A stretch of DNA of 64,000 nt from contig NZ_BDEL01000001.1 of assembly GCF_001685485.1 (NCBI RefSeq), forward strand, positions 989,501 through 1,053,500, read 5' to 3'. A program made the position numbers and the translations under genes. Below are positions 54,596-64,000 of this stretch, in pieces. The stretch is from Formosa haliotis. GTDB taxonomy: Bacteria; Bacteroidota; Bacteroidia; Flavobacteriales; Flavobacteriaceae. The notes under the pieces were generated by a model that searched no databases, had not been told where the DNA came from, and saw nothing but the letters and a program-made list of their open reading frames with translations. Position 1 is the first letter of the stretch. The number at the start of each line of letters is the position of its first letter.

Positions 54596-57500
54596 ATGGC
54601 AGGCTTTTCAGAAATACCAGCAGTTGAGGTCCCAATGTCTAAATGGATAAGCGATTTAGGTTGGACATATAGAGACAACGATTTTTTAAAACGTTACAAA
54701 CGTCCTTTGGCAAACCCCATTATCGATGAGATTTTAATTGATAAGATTGCCCAGATCAACAGCATTTCTAAAGCAGATGCTGCAAGAGTATTGCCTATTC
54801 TTACGCAACATTTCAACAATCCCAATGCCTTAGAAGCTAACGAGCTGTTTTTAGAACGTCTGGTAAAAGGGGTAAATGTTAGAATTGGAGAAGAAGATAA
54901 AACCATTCGTATTATCGATTTTAAAAAGCCCTGGAACAACGATTTTATAGTAACACGCCAATATTGGGTACAAGGGTTTGAGCTGGTTAAACCCGATATC
55001 GCTTTATTGATAAATGGTATTCCTATCATTTGCGTAGAAGCCAAACAAAGAGCCAAATCCAATTCTAATTATTTTAAAGGTATTCAAGATTTAAGCCTGT
55101 ACGAAAGTAAAGTGCCTAAACTCTTTATTTCAAACTTTTTTGGTATTGCTGCCAATGGGAAGTTCTCTAAATATGGAGTATTGGGAGCTTCGGCATCCTA
55201 CTTTTTTGAATGGAAAGATTTAAGTGTAGAATCACCTGAAAATAACCCGGCCATAAAAAATAAGGTCATTACAACGGTACAGAATGCCGATACGGGTTTG
55301 TTGGATATGGACATTCCTGCTTACGAGCAAATGAGACGTTCGGTATGCAGCTTATTACAACCTGAACGTATTTTGGATATGCTTCAAAACTTTATGGTAT
55401 TTGAGCGTTCTCCAGAATCAGGCTTAGTTAAAAAAATAGCACGTTACCAACAGTACAGAGCAGCAAATAAAATTGTACGTAGAGCTGAAAAAGGAGATTT
55501 TAAACAAGGTGTGATTTGGCATACACAAGGTTCTGGTAAATCATTAACCATTCTCTTTACATCCTATAAATTACGCCACCATAAAAACTTAGGAGATCCG
55601 GTTGTTTACATCATTGTAGATAGAAAAGACCTTAGGGAGCAAATTGGTGACACTTTCGAAGAATCCGACTTTCCAAATACCTTTAAGCCCATAAATGCAG
55701 GGCAATTAAAACATAAAATAAAGTCTCAGACCAGTGAAGTAATTATCACTAACATCCAAAAGTTCCGCGAACTGGATGGCGTTACTGACCCACGTGAAAA
55801 TGTATTTGTCCTAATTGACGAAGCACACCGTACACAATATGGTGATTTTCATTCCGAGCTTAAGGCAGCGCTTCCTAATGCAGGTCGCTACGCGTTTACA
55901 GGAACACCAATTCCAAAAACGATAAAGGAATTTGGTAAAATAAGTACTACCGAAGTAGAAAAATATTTAGACCGATATAGCATTCAAGATGCTATTGATG
56001 ATGGAGCGACAAGAGAAATCATTTACACCTATGGTCCTACAGAATTACAAGTAGATAAAGACACTCTGAAAAAAGGTTGGGATGAACTCACAGAAAGCTT
56101 AGAAGATGATGAGAAGCAAGAGGTACAACGCAGAGTAAGACCTTGGAAAACAATTATAAAGAAACCCGAACGTATAGCTGAAATAGCCAAAGATATTACC
56201 AAAGATTTCAGAGAAAAGGTTGAGCCTAATGGGTTTAAAGCTCAGTTGGTTGGTATAGATAAAGAGGCTTGTGTTTTGTACTACAACGAACTGCTAAAGA
56301 ATGGTTTCGACCCTTCTGAAGTTCAAGTTGTGTTTTCAAAAACTGCGAAGGAAAGTGAAGAGCGGTATAAACTTTTTAAAGACCACTATTTAAATGAAGG
56401 TGAATTAAAAAAGGTAATTAAGAAATTTAAAAAGCGTATAACTCCTGAAGAATTGCGCAATGGAAATAATCTTAAAATTTTAATTGTTTGCAATATGCTT
56501 CTTACGGGCTTCGATGCTCCTATTGAGCAGACAATGTATTTAGATAGTCCTTTAAAGGAACACACCTTATTACAGGCCATCGCACGTACTAATAGACCCT
56601 ATGACGATAAAGTTTCTGGAGTAAGTAAAAATAATGGACGCATTGTAGATTATATTGGTATAGACCTCAATAAAGCTTTGAGTTACGACCCTACAGATGT
56701 TGGAACTTTTAAAGATGAAGAAGCTCTATTCAAAGATTTTCCTAAAGCTATTGATAAAGCAATGGGACACTTCGATGATATAACGCTTCAGGATACCTAT
56801 GAGTGTTCCATAGCAATTGTTAGAAGGTTATCTGAAATAGACCATACCGAGTTTGAAAAAGAATTTAGAGCAGTTTATCAATTATATGAAGCCATTTCAC
56901 CAAGTGCGTTATTAGTGCCTTATCGAGATCAATACAGGTGGTTGATTGCTATATATCAAGTTTACTTATCAGAATACAAACGTTTAGATTTTGATGCAGA
57001 GTTTTATGCAGCTAAAACAAGACAGTTAGTAAATGAAGCCACTGAAATTTTAGGCTTTAAAGGTCACTTGCCAGAAGTTAAGATTGACAGCAGCTACATT
57101 GATGTACTGAATGGCTCTAAACTTAATCCAGATGATAAGGCTGAGAAAATTATACGTGATATCGAAACGGTAATCCGTCAAAGTGAAGTAGCAAACCCTA
57201 TTTATGTAGACTTCCTTAAACGTTTAGAAGAGATCATTAAACAAAAACAAAACAAGTCTAAAAAGATAGAGGATACTCTTAAAGATTTAGAAAAACTCTT
57301 TACTGAAGTAGAAGAAACCGAAAGCTTACCTGAAAAGATGGGCTTTACAGATATGGGTGAGTTCTATTTCTATCAGGAAATGAAAAACAAGTTTGGTGAA
57401 AGTCTCGAAGAAGAAACTGCAAAAGCATTAGCGATGAAACTTGGTAATATAATTAGAGAAAAACGCTATGTAGGTTGGGCTGATAGCGAGAGAGAAAAGA

Positions 57501-57625
57501 AGTCGATCAAGAATCATATTGAATTTTGGCTTTGTTCAGATGAATTTGAATCATTAGAACTATGTGATGACGATGCCTTGGTAGAGCAATTTTTAGAACA
57601 TATGGTAAACCAGTATAAATTATAA
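54596..57625 (+). CDS. hsdR: Type I restriction endonuclease subunit HsdR
   Basis: The motor and nuclease subunit of the type I system. Of 1009 residues, the N-terminal PD-(D/E)xK nuclease shows as KPDIALLINGIPIICVEAKQR near residue 142. The SF2 translocase has Walker A HTQGSGKSLTILFTSYKL, DEAH in VLIDEAHRTQYG, TGTPIPKT and the late QAIARTNRPYD motif. The helical C-terminal region is intact. Its stop overlaps the metallopeptidase ATG by one base. Confidence 0.95.
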   Translation: MAGFSEIPAVEVPMSKWISDLGWTYRDNDFLKRYKRPLANPIIDEILIDKIAQINSISKADAARVLPILTQHFNNPNALEANELFLERLVKGVNVRIGEEDKTIRIIDFKKPWNNDFIVTRQYWVQGFELVKPDIALLINGIPIICVEAKQRAKSNSNYFKGIQDLSLYESKVPKLFISNFFGIAANGKFSKYGVLGASASYFFEWKDLSVESPENNPAIKNKVITTVQNADTGLLDMDIPAYEQMRRSVCSLLQPERILDMLQNFMVFERSPESGLVKKIARYQQYRAANKIVRRAEKGDFKQGVIWHTQGSGKSLTILFTSYKLRHHKNLGDPVVYIIVDRKDLREQIGDTFEESDFPNTFKPINAGQLKHKIKSQTSEVIITNIQKFRELDGVTDPRENVFVLIDEAHRTQYGDFHSELKAALPNAGRYAFTGTPIPKTIKEFGKISTTEVEKYLDRYSIQDAIDDGATREIIYTYGPTELQVDKDTLKKGWDELTESLEDDEKQEVQRRVRPWKTIIKKPERIAEIAKDITKDFREKVEPNGFKAQLVGIDKEACVLYYNELLKNGFDPSEVQVVFSKTAKESEERYKLFKDHYLNEGELKKVIKKFKKRITPEELRNGNNLKILIVCNMLLTGFDAPIEQTMYLDSPLKEHTLLQAIARTNRPYDDKVSGVSKNNGRIVDYIGIDLNKALSYDPTDVGTFKDEEALFKDFPKAIDKAMGHFDDITLQDTYECSIAIVRRLSEIDHTEFEKEFRAVYQLYEAISPSALLVPYRDQYRWLIAIYQVYLSEYKRLDFDAEFYAAKTRQLVNEATEILGFKGHLPEVKIDSSYIDVLNGSKLNPDDKAEKIIRDIETVIRQSEVANPIYVDFLKRLEEIIKQKQNKSKKIEDTLKDLEKLFTEVEETESLPEKMGFTDMGEFYFYQEMKNKFGESLEEETAKALAMKLGNIIREKRYVGWADSEREKKSIKNHIEFWLCSDEFESLELCDDDALVEQFLEHMVNQYKL

Positions 57626-58212
57626 TGACCATTCCACAGGGATACATAATTGAAAGAAAACCAGTTCGTCACGCCAGAATTAATGTGAACGAAAAGCAGG
57701 AGGTAAAATTAATTATTCCTAATAGTTTTTCTGATGATGAAATTGAAAGGCTAATCGAACAAAAAGCAAATTGGATTAAAGAGAAACTGGCAGTATTTCA
57801 GGAAGAAGAAATGTTGTCTATCCACATTCCACCTGCTAATATTTTGTATTTGGGAGAGCCACACCCAAAACCTAAAAACAATTTAGAAAAGTGGTATCGT
57901 AAAGAGGCCAAAAATTACCTATCAAAAAGGATAGATTTCTTGGCTAAAAAACACAATTTTAAATTTAACAAACTATTTATTCGAGACTCTTTTAATAAGT
58001 GGGGTAATTGTTCAAAAGATAAGAACATTTCATTGAATTGGCGTTTAATTAAAGCTCCGGTTGAGGTAATCGACTACGTTATCTTACACGAGCTTTGTCA
58101 TACGGTTATTTTGAAACACTCCCACGCATTTTGGCTTAAGCTCTCTACTATAAGTCCAACTTATGATGAACAGGCCAATTGGTTGAAGAAATATGGTAAA
58201 TCTTTGTTTTAA
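57625..58212 (+). CDS. YgjP-like (DUF45/M48-type) zinc metallopeptidase
   Basis: A 195-residue protein of the YgjP/DUF45 group. The zinc motif HExxH is present as VILHELCHTVILKHSHAFW, with the third ligand His a few residues on. The preceding block RDSFNKWGNCSKDKNISLNWRL is the family signature. The gene is very often found beside hsdR; its role with type I systems is not settled. It overlaps hsdR by one base. Confidence 0.88.
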   Translation: MTIPQGYIIERKPVRHARINVNEKQEVKLIIPNSFSDDEIERLIEQKANWIKEKLAVFQEEEMLSIHIPPANILYLGEPHPKPKNNLEKWYRKEAKNYLSKRIDFLAKKHNFKFNKLFIRDSFNKWGNCSKDKNISLNWRLIKAPVEVIDYVILHELCHTVILKHSHAFWLKLSTISPTYDEQANWLKKYGKSLF

Positions 58213-58269
58213 TAAAAATTTCAAGATCATTAATAGATGTAATATGAACCGATAAAACCAACTAAACCA

Positions 58270-60369
58270 ATGCAAAATCACTGTTTCAACATCCTAACCT
58301 TTAACCATCCGCAGGAAGAACTAACACTCTACTTTACTAACGTAGAAGATGAATCTCTTACAAGAGTAAATTATAGGATTGTACCTGATGAGGTTATTGA
58401 GGAGTTTGGGGAACAGGAGCATTATTACACATCATTCACAAAAGAAGTAGAAGGTTTTTATCTAGTAACCAAAGCGGTAAATCCACGCTATGAGATTAAA
58501 GAAGATGAAAACGGAGGAGAACGTTCATACTTTATACATAATTCGGCTTTATCGGTTTCCATATTAAAACGATATTACAATTACTTAATACACGAATATT
58601 TCAAAGCTCAGGGCTTTTTGGTCAAACCTAATTTTATCAGCGATACAGAAATTTGGCTACCAAGTAAAAAATCAGATAGAACAGGTCAATTTAATTTATT
58701 CGACCGCTATTCACTAAAAGTACAATTCAAGACAGTAACCAAACAACTGGAGTTACTCGTAACCTATGAAGGTATTTCCAAAGTCTATAAACAATCAGTA
58801 GAAGTATTACAAGAGTCCGTTTCACCAACAGCGTTTAATTGGGTAATCTTTGATAATGGTCTGTATCGGTTTGATGAATTGCCAAATACAGGTAAAAGAG
58901 CTTACGACCAAGTGTTTCCTGTATGGAACTTCAATACGCGTGATGCTTTAGGAGAAACTACAGAAGCACCCGATAAATCCAACAAATACAAAAAGTTCAA
59001 AGATGCTATCGACTTATTTTATAATACCTATCTAAATACCGAAGATTTTAAAAAACTTATCCCTATCAATTCCAATGGTTTTATACCAGTAGAGGAAATC
59101 AAAATGGGGAGAGTTAAAAGCAATAGCAATCAATTATTGTTTGGAGAAGGTAATACCGACATTGTTCCAATGAACGGTATGAAAAATCACGGCCCTTTTG
59201 ATTTTAGCGATACTTCCAATATTCATTTCTTTTTCATTTTTCATAAAGATGATTATCAAGTGGCTAAGAAAATGGACGGCTTCTTTAAAGGTACGGAAAG
59301 AGGATTTGGTGGCTTATCAAAATTCATTCATACGCCTTATCATACTGAAAAAGGCTTTAGTATAATGTTTGAGGATAAAGAAAATCCTTGGTCTGAAATC
59401 TACCATAAGGTAACAGAAAAGTACTTTGAACCCGATATTCAATACATAGCCATTTACATCAGTCCGTTTTCTAAAAACTCACCTGATAAGTCCAGGAGAA
59501 AGATTTATTACAGACTTAAAGAGTTGCTACTTAAAAAAGGAATTTCCTCTCAGGTGATAGATGCTGAAAAAGTAATGACCAACGACAAATATTACTTTAG
59601 CTTACCCAACATTGCTATAGCCATATTAGCCAAATTAAACGGTATTCCTTGGCGTTTGGATAACACGATAAAGAAAGAATTGGTTATTGGTGTAGGGGCG
59701 TTTAAAAACCCTGATTTCGATATTAAATACATAGGAAGTGCATTCAGTTTTTCTAACAACGGAAGATTTAACCGTTTTGAATGTTTCCAACAAGACCAAA
59801 CAAAAGAATTGGCGGGTTCTATCATAAGAGCCGTTAAAGAATATGCAGCACTAAATCCTGAAATAAAACGCTTGGTAATTCATTTCTACAAGACAATGGG
59901 TAGAGCAGAATTAGAACCAATTGAAAATGGTTTGAAACGTTTAGGATTAAGCATTCCGGTATTCATTGTATCTATCAACAAAACAGAAACTTCTGATATT
60001 GTTGCGTTCGATTTAAACTGGAAGGACTTAATGCCATTAAGCGGAACATACATCAATATCGGTTACAACAAGTTTCTATTGTTCAACAACACAAGGTACA
60101 GCAATAACGGTTTCAATTTTCACGATGGCTACCCATTCCCGATAAAACTAAAAATCTACTGCACTCAAAAAGAATTGGTTGATGATTTTAAAACAGTAAG
60201 AGAACTCATAGACCAAGTATATCAATTTAGTAGAATGTATTGGAAATCGGTACGCCAACAGAATTTACCAGTTACCATTAAATACCCTGAAATGGTTGCA
60301 GAAATGCTTCCACACTTTGACGGTAACGAAATACCCGAATTTGGAAAAGATAACCTTTGGTTTTTGTAA
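58270..60369 (+). CDS. Long prokaryotic Argonaute with inactive PIWI domain
   Basis: A 699-residue protein. Residues 1-290 are N-terminal and linker regions. A MID domain lies near 385-470, with YYRLKELLLKKGISSQVI and later K434, resembling the Y-K-Q-K 5'-phosphate pocket. IAILAKLNGIPWRL joins it to PIWI, residues 470-699, ending KYPEMVAEMLPHF. The first catalytic Asp expected in VIGID is Gly476 (VIGVG), and the Asp of the 'RDG' motif is replaced in VIHFYK. It should therefore bind guide and target but not slice. It lies 57 bases after the peptidase gene and 9 bases before the helicase gene. Confidence 0.87.
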   Translation: MQNHCFNILTFNHPQEELTLYFTNVEDESLTRVNYRIVPDEVIEEFGEQEHYYTSFTKEVEGFYLVTKAVNPRYEIKEDENGGERSYFIHNSALSVSILKRYYNYLIHEYFKAQGFLVKPNFISDTEIWLPSKKSDRTGQFNLFDRYSLKVQFKTVTKQLELLVTYEGISKVYKQSVEVLQESVSPTAFNWVIFDNGLYRFDELPNTGKRAYDQVFPVWNFNTRDALGETTEAPDKSNKYKKFKDAIDLFYNTYLNTEDFKKLIPINSNGFIPVEEIKMGRVKSNSNQLLFGEGNTDIVPMNGMKNHGPFDFSDTSNIHFFFIFHKDDYQVAKKMDGFFKGTERGFGGLSKFIHTPYHTEKGFSIMFEDKENPWSEIYHKVTEKYFEPDIQYIAIYISPFSKNSPDKSRRKIYYRLKELLLKKGISSQVIDAEKVMTNDKYYFSLPNIAIAILAKLNGIPWRLDNTIKKELVIGVGAFKNPDFDIKYIGSAFSFSNNGRFNRFECFQQDQTKELAGSIIRAVKEYAALNPEIKRLVIHFYKTMGRAELEPIENGLKRLGLSIPVFIVSINKTETSDIVAFDLNWKDLMPLSGTYINIGYNKFLLFNNTRYSNNGFNFHDGYPFPIKLKIYCTQKELVDDFKTVRELIDQVYQFSRMYWKSVRQQNLPVTIKYPEMVAEMLPHFDGNEIPEFGKDNLWFL

Positions 60370-60378
60370 GACGTAGCT

Positions 60379-62744
60379 ATGGATTTAAAAGTATATAAAA
60401 TTAACGGAACTAATAATCACCTTGATTATGATAAACTGATAAATAGTTTAGAAACTAAATTAGAGCCTACTTGTCATCAAGCAGAACTTATTGTTTTAAA
60501 CAGATTTCCAGTTGCAGTTACGGCACAAACATCATTAGATTTTATCATTCTTATTAAAATTCCAGATATTCATAATAACTACTATCGCATAAAAGGAGAT
60601 GATGGTTGGTTATACTTGAAAAATCAAATAATAGCCGTTTCAGTAATTGATGAGTTTGAAAATAGGGAAATAGATTATCAAGGGAATACTATAGAAATTG
60701 AAAACCAATTCTTTTCATTTCAAGAGGATGCCTCAAAGATTAAATGGGGTCTTACAAATTACTTAGCTGATAAGTGTGGCTTAGAAAGAAACTATATTAC
60801 AATACATCCATTAATATGGATAAAGAATAAAAATTCGATTGTTATTGACAATGATGTTTATGTAGGAAAAGAACTAACCTACGACTCAATTGAAGCTGTA
60901 ATCAGTAAGAACTACTATTATAAATGGCCAGGATATAGAAATTGGCAAAGCAATGATTATCTTTTTGAATACCATATTAAGCAAATATTTGAGCAAGCTT
61001 CAAAAGACAGTAAGGAAGGTTTTATTACTAAAAAGAAAATTGACAGAATACAACGTAAGTTTGGAGTCAAACAGGATGAATCCAACAGTATTATTGGTAT
61101 TAAATTAGTTGAGGTAAAAGGAAAAGCAGGAACAGGAAAAACATCTGAGTTATTAAAATGGATGCTAAAAAATAGCCTCAAAGGCAGAAAAGGAGTATTT
61201 CTTACTTACAACCATTTATTAGTTTTTGATATAACAAGTCAAGTCAAAAGTTTTAGTAATCGCCAGAGTGATGATGTAAAAAAGGCATCAACGACAACAT
61301 ATACAATTCACGGTTATTTCTATAATGTTGCTAAAAAATTAGGAGTTCTTTTGCTAATGACAGAAGCTCGTATTAAAGAACTCACCGCAATATTAGATAA
61401 TAGATGGATTGAAATAGAATCGTTTTTTAATAGAGAAAGAAAACCAACTGACACAAGTTTATCTTGGCTAAAGATGCGTGTTCAAAATAATTGGCAGGTA
61501 AACCAAGGCATTAAGAGAGAAGCAATACTCTTTATACAATATATTGAAAAACTTAGGTATTTACCCAATCAACAAGAAACAGCAAGATTGTTTAAACAAT
61601 TTAGGGATGACAAAATTGACAAATTAGCTAATCTTGAAAGTTCAAATATATTTCTAAAAGATTATGCCGAAGTGTTAAAACGTATACGTCAAGCCACTTC
61701 AGATTTAGATGGGTTTTTAAAAGATTTGGATGTTGAAAGCAAGTATGATTTACTTCATATTACATTGGATTTAAATCCTAAAATTCTGGATAAAGATAGA
61801 AGTGGTAAAATAGATTTCGAAAAGTTAAAGACACGCTATAAAAAAAGTATTAGTGGTTTTAGAGCAGGAAGAATTGCATATATTGATGAGGCACAAGATT
61901 GTCATCCTTATGAACGTGATATATTTTTCAATTTGTTTGGCAGTAATAATTGTGTAATTGCTAATGGTGATAAAGAACAATTAATTAGATATTCAGAACT
62001 TTGCGATTGGCATATTTCTCAAGGTAAAAAAATTGATTATCACATCTATCCAAAACCGAGTAAGTCCTATCGTATGAAGCCTGCCATTGCAGCATTAGCA
62101 AATCATATTGCAGAATGGTATAATATAGATTTAAACATAGAGCCTTTAGAGACGGAAGACCACGGCCATATTTATATATCAAATACTAATAATGTTGATG
62201 AACAAGTTACTGCATTAGACGAACTGCATAAGATTGGGGAAAGACAAGGTTGTACTTCTTATGAATCACTTTTATTATTAAAGCCAGCTGACACAAGTAC
62301 AAATAGTAATACAGGAAATGAAGAAATCAGCTTAACATCTTCTGTCAGAGTTAATGAGTATAATAATATTGTTAACGACTCTACGAATAAAAGAGTGAAT
62401 TGGTCATTAGTATCAAAGGCCAAAGAGAAATTACCTGAAATTTATTTTTGGAACTCAACAGGAAATGTAGATAAACGTGAACTACCAGTTCCAGGTTCTT
62501 TATCAGTTCGTTCAATTTATTATGCATCTTGTAGAGGAATTGAAGCTTGGTCTGTTATGTGTTTTGGTTTAGATACTTTTTTGAAAATAAAGCCAATGAA
62601 GATGAAGCAGATAATTATTTATTAAATGATTTATTCGACCAAATAACACCTGAACAACGTAGAGAAAAATATGCAGCAACTTGGGTATTGATGGCAATAA
62701 CAAGATGTATGGAGAATTGTTACATACAATTATTAAATCCTCAA
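60379..62744 (+). pseudogene. Argonaute-associated SF1 helicase gene with frameshift and IS-truncated end
   Basis: The 5' frame (60379-62625) encodes an N-terminal region of about 200 residues that could be a degenerate NERD-like nuclease domain. An SF1 helicase follows: VKGKAGTGKTSELLKWML near 247, TTYTIHGYFYN, AYIDEAQDCHPYERD near 500 and late VRSIYYASCRGIEAWSVM. In a T6 run at 62577-62582 the frame is lost. One more T restores FFENKANEDEADNYLLNDLF and the motif VI-like MAITRCMENCYIQL. The true 3' end is then cut near 62744 by the IS3 element. It is probably the second gene of the Argonaute operon. Confidence 0.8.
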
Positions 62745-62782
62745 TGGACTTGCAACAAAAAACTGGACAATTAGTTGAATGA

Positions 62783-63616
62783 CTATGCTGCTAGTTCATG
62801 ATTATACATATCTAATTCAAATTCTCTAATACTTCTGTTTCCTAAAAAGGAATGTCTTCGTCTATTATTATACCATGTTTCTATCCATTCGAAGATAGAT
62901 AACTCAGCTTCGGACCTTAGTTTATAGTTGTGTCTATATACCCATTCTACTTTTAATGATTTAAAAAAGGATTCTGCCACAGCGTTATCCCAACAGTTTC
63001 CTTTGCGACTCATAGATTGCTTGACTAACCCTTCATAGCTTTTAATAATAGAGGTAAACTTTTGGCTTGCATATTGTACACCTCTATCAGAATGAAAAAT
63101 TAGAGGTTCTTGCAAGGTTGTGTTTTTAATAGCCATGTTCCAAGCTCTTACAATAGTGTTATCTGTAGTAAGATCTTTGCTTAAAGACCATCCAACCACT
63201 TTTCTATTAAATAAATCGATAATAACCGTAAGATACAGCCAACCTTGTTTGGTTTGAATATAAGTGAGGTCACTTACCCAAACTTGTTTTTCTCGATTAA
63301 CATCAAAGCATTGGTTAAGCAAATTAGGAGCTATTGGATAATTATGATTACTATCTGTGGTTGTTTTAAATTTACGTTTTCGTTTAGCAAACAAATAATT
63401 AGCGCTCATAATACGGGCTACTCTAGGTTTAGACACCTTATAGCCTAATGCCTCCAATTCTGATTTTATCCTTGGAGAACCATAGCTTTGAAAACTCTTC
63501 TCAAATATGCTTCTAACAAGCGAGCTTATCTTTTGGTTTTCTATCCACAACTTACTTGGTCCTGATTGTAACCAGTGATAATAACCGCTTTTGCTTACCT
63601 TTAATACTTTGCACAT
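62783..63616 (-). CDS. IS3-family transposase OrfB (DDE integrase domain)
   Basis: A 277-residue product with an N-terminal HTH_21 region (MCKVLKVSKSGYYHWLQ) and an rve domain. The DDE residues are in WVSDLTYIQTKQGWLYLTV, IFHSDRGVQYASQ and NCWDNAVAESFFKSLKVE. The C-terminal YNNRRRHSFLG is typical of the IS3/IS150 group. The reading frame continues upstream of the ATG (GDWHLLRERQEKYRFIKQH), so it is made mainly as an OrfAB fusion by -1 frameshifting. Confidence 0.93.
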   Translation of the reverse strand: MCKVLKVSKSGYYHWLQSGPSKLWIENQKISSLVRSIFEKSFQSYGSPRIKSELEALGYKVSKPRVARIMSANYLFAKRKRKFKTTTDSNHNYPIAPNLLNQCFDVNREKQVWVSDLTYIQTKQGWLYLTVIIDLFNRKVVGWSLSKDLTTDNTIVRAWNMAIKNTTLQEPLIFHSDRGVQYASQKFTSIIKSYEGLVKQSMSRKGNCWDNAVAESFFKSLKVEWVYRHNYKLRSEAELSIFEWIETWYNNRRRHSFLGNRSIREFELDMYNHELAA

Positions 63617-63648
63617 CGCCTCAACAGGAAATTTTAATAGGTGTTGTT

Positions 63649-63963
63649 TTATAAACCTGTATTTTTCTTGTCGCTCACGGAGAAGATGCCAATCGCCTTT
63701 TTTAAGATATCACGCTCTAATTCGGCTTCTTTTAAAGCCTTTTTTAAACGATCTATCTCTTTCTCTTCATCTGTCATTTTAGGCTTACCCCGACCAGGAA
63801 AACTGTTTTTACCGTAATCTTTTAACTCTTTACGCCAACGATAAAGCACAGATGGAAATATGTCCAAGTCTTCACAGACTTGCTTTACATTGTCTTTGGC
63901 ATAACTTAATTCTACTGCCTTTTGCTTAAACTCTAATGTGTAATGTTTCGGTTTACTTCTCAT
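63649..63963 (-). CDS. IS3-family transposase OrfA (HTH protein)
   Basis: A 104-residue HTH_8/transposase_8 protein: HYTLEFKQKAVELSYAKDNVKQVCEDLDIFPSVLYRWRKE. A leucine-zipper-like helix follows (EIDRLKKALKEAELERDILKKA). The slippery heptamer A AAA AAG lies in the LKK codons (CTTTTTT at 63697-63703 on the plus strand) and leads to the OrfAB fusion. Confidence 0.92.
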   Translation of the reverse strand: MRSKPKHYTLEFKQKAVELSYAKDNVKQVCEDLDIFPSVLYRWRKELKDYGKNSFPGRGKPKMTDEEKEIDRLKKALKEAELERDILKKAIGIFSVSDKKNTGL

Positions 63964-64000
63964 AATTGCTAAATTAATAACTAGAAAACAAATTCTCTCA

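Larger units (their letters stand above)
43600..64000 (+). mobile_element. Integrated element with integrase, primase module and defence island (right end outside the window)
   Basis: From the tyrosine recombinase next to mnmE to the right edge, every convincing gene except the IS3 transposase is on the plus strand. The order is integrase, unknown gene, two excisionase-type HTH genes, a VirE-N/PriCT-2/DUF3987 replication module, then type I R-M, Abi, metallopeptidase, Argonaute and helicase. This is the layout of Bacteroidota integrative elements. No relaxase or conjugation gene is in the visible part. The left limit is approximate and the right one is not seen. Confidence 0.8.
62745..64000 (-). 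mobile_element. IS3-family insertion sequence (right end outside the window)
   Basis: Two overlapping transposase frames on the minus strand fill this region. The left end is probably near 62745, where TGGACTTGCAACAAAAAAC begins just after the helicase frame loses sense. The matching inverted end is not seen before 64000. The visible 1256 bases agree with an IS3 element of about 1.3 kb. Confidence 0.8.

Overview
The window comes from a low-GC Bacteroidota genome, most likely a marine or environmental Flavobacteriaceae. The evidence is TAnnTTTG-type -7 promoter boxes, HxxxxxD-type PlsC, PorV/PorQ-like proteins, a cyclophilin-FKBP fusion, DUF4369-thioredoxin lipoproteins, and the recQ / kpsF-tatC-lptB gene order. 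No rRNA, tRNA or CRISPR array was found. Species-level identity cannot be read from the sequence.

Left part (1-43.5 kb) is chromosomal backbone. It holds lipid and membrane genes (plsC-like, pssA, lnt, a diacylglycerol-kinase-like gene), acetate metabolism (pta-ackA), DNA repair (recQ, sbcCD), Tat export and LPS-export genes (kpsF-tatC-AhpD-like-lptB), a KDG-kinase-like sugar kinase, a TlpA-like lipoprotein and mnmE. A vitamin B12 uptake operon runs leftward from about 21.95 to 15.9 kb: a cobalamin riboswitch, a BtuB-like TonB-dependent receptor, and three surface lipoproteins of which two look like BtuG-type beta-propellers. A GH53 galactanase gene at 5.5-6.0 kb is a deletion remnant. The stretch after lptB holds a heptanucleotide tandem array and dispersed intergenic repeats.

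Right part (about 43.6 kb to beyond the window edge) is an integrated element. It starts beside mnmE with a tyrosine recombinase preceded by paired repeats, then an unrecognised gene, two excisionase-type HTH proteins and a two-gene primase/helicase module (BT4734/VirE-N-like and PriCT-2/DUF3987). No relaxase is visible. The rest is a defence island: a C-protein-like XRE regulator, a type I restriction-modification system (hsdM with a 1-nt frameshift, hsdS, hsdR), an Abi_2/AbiF-like HEPN protein lying between hsdS and hsdR and preceded by what looks like its own structured noncoding RNA with promoter and terminator, a YgjP-like metallopeptidase, a long prokaryotic Argonaute with a degraded catalytic tetrad, and an adjacent SF1 helicase gene. 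The helicase gene carries a frameshift in a T6 run and its 3' end is cut by an IS3-family element with a programmed -1 frameshift site.

The best candidates for a little-described system are the AbiF-like protein with its upstream structured RNA, and the catalytically dead Argonaute paired with an SF1 helicase.
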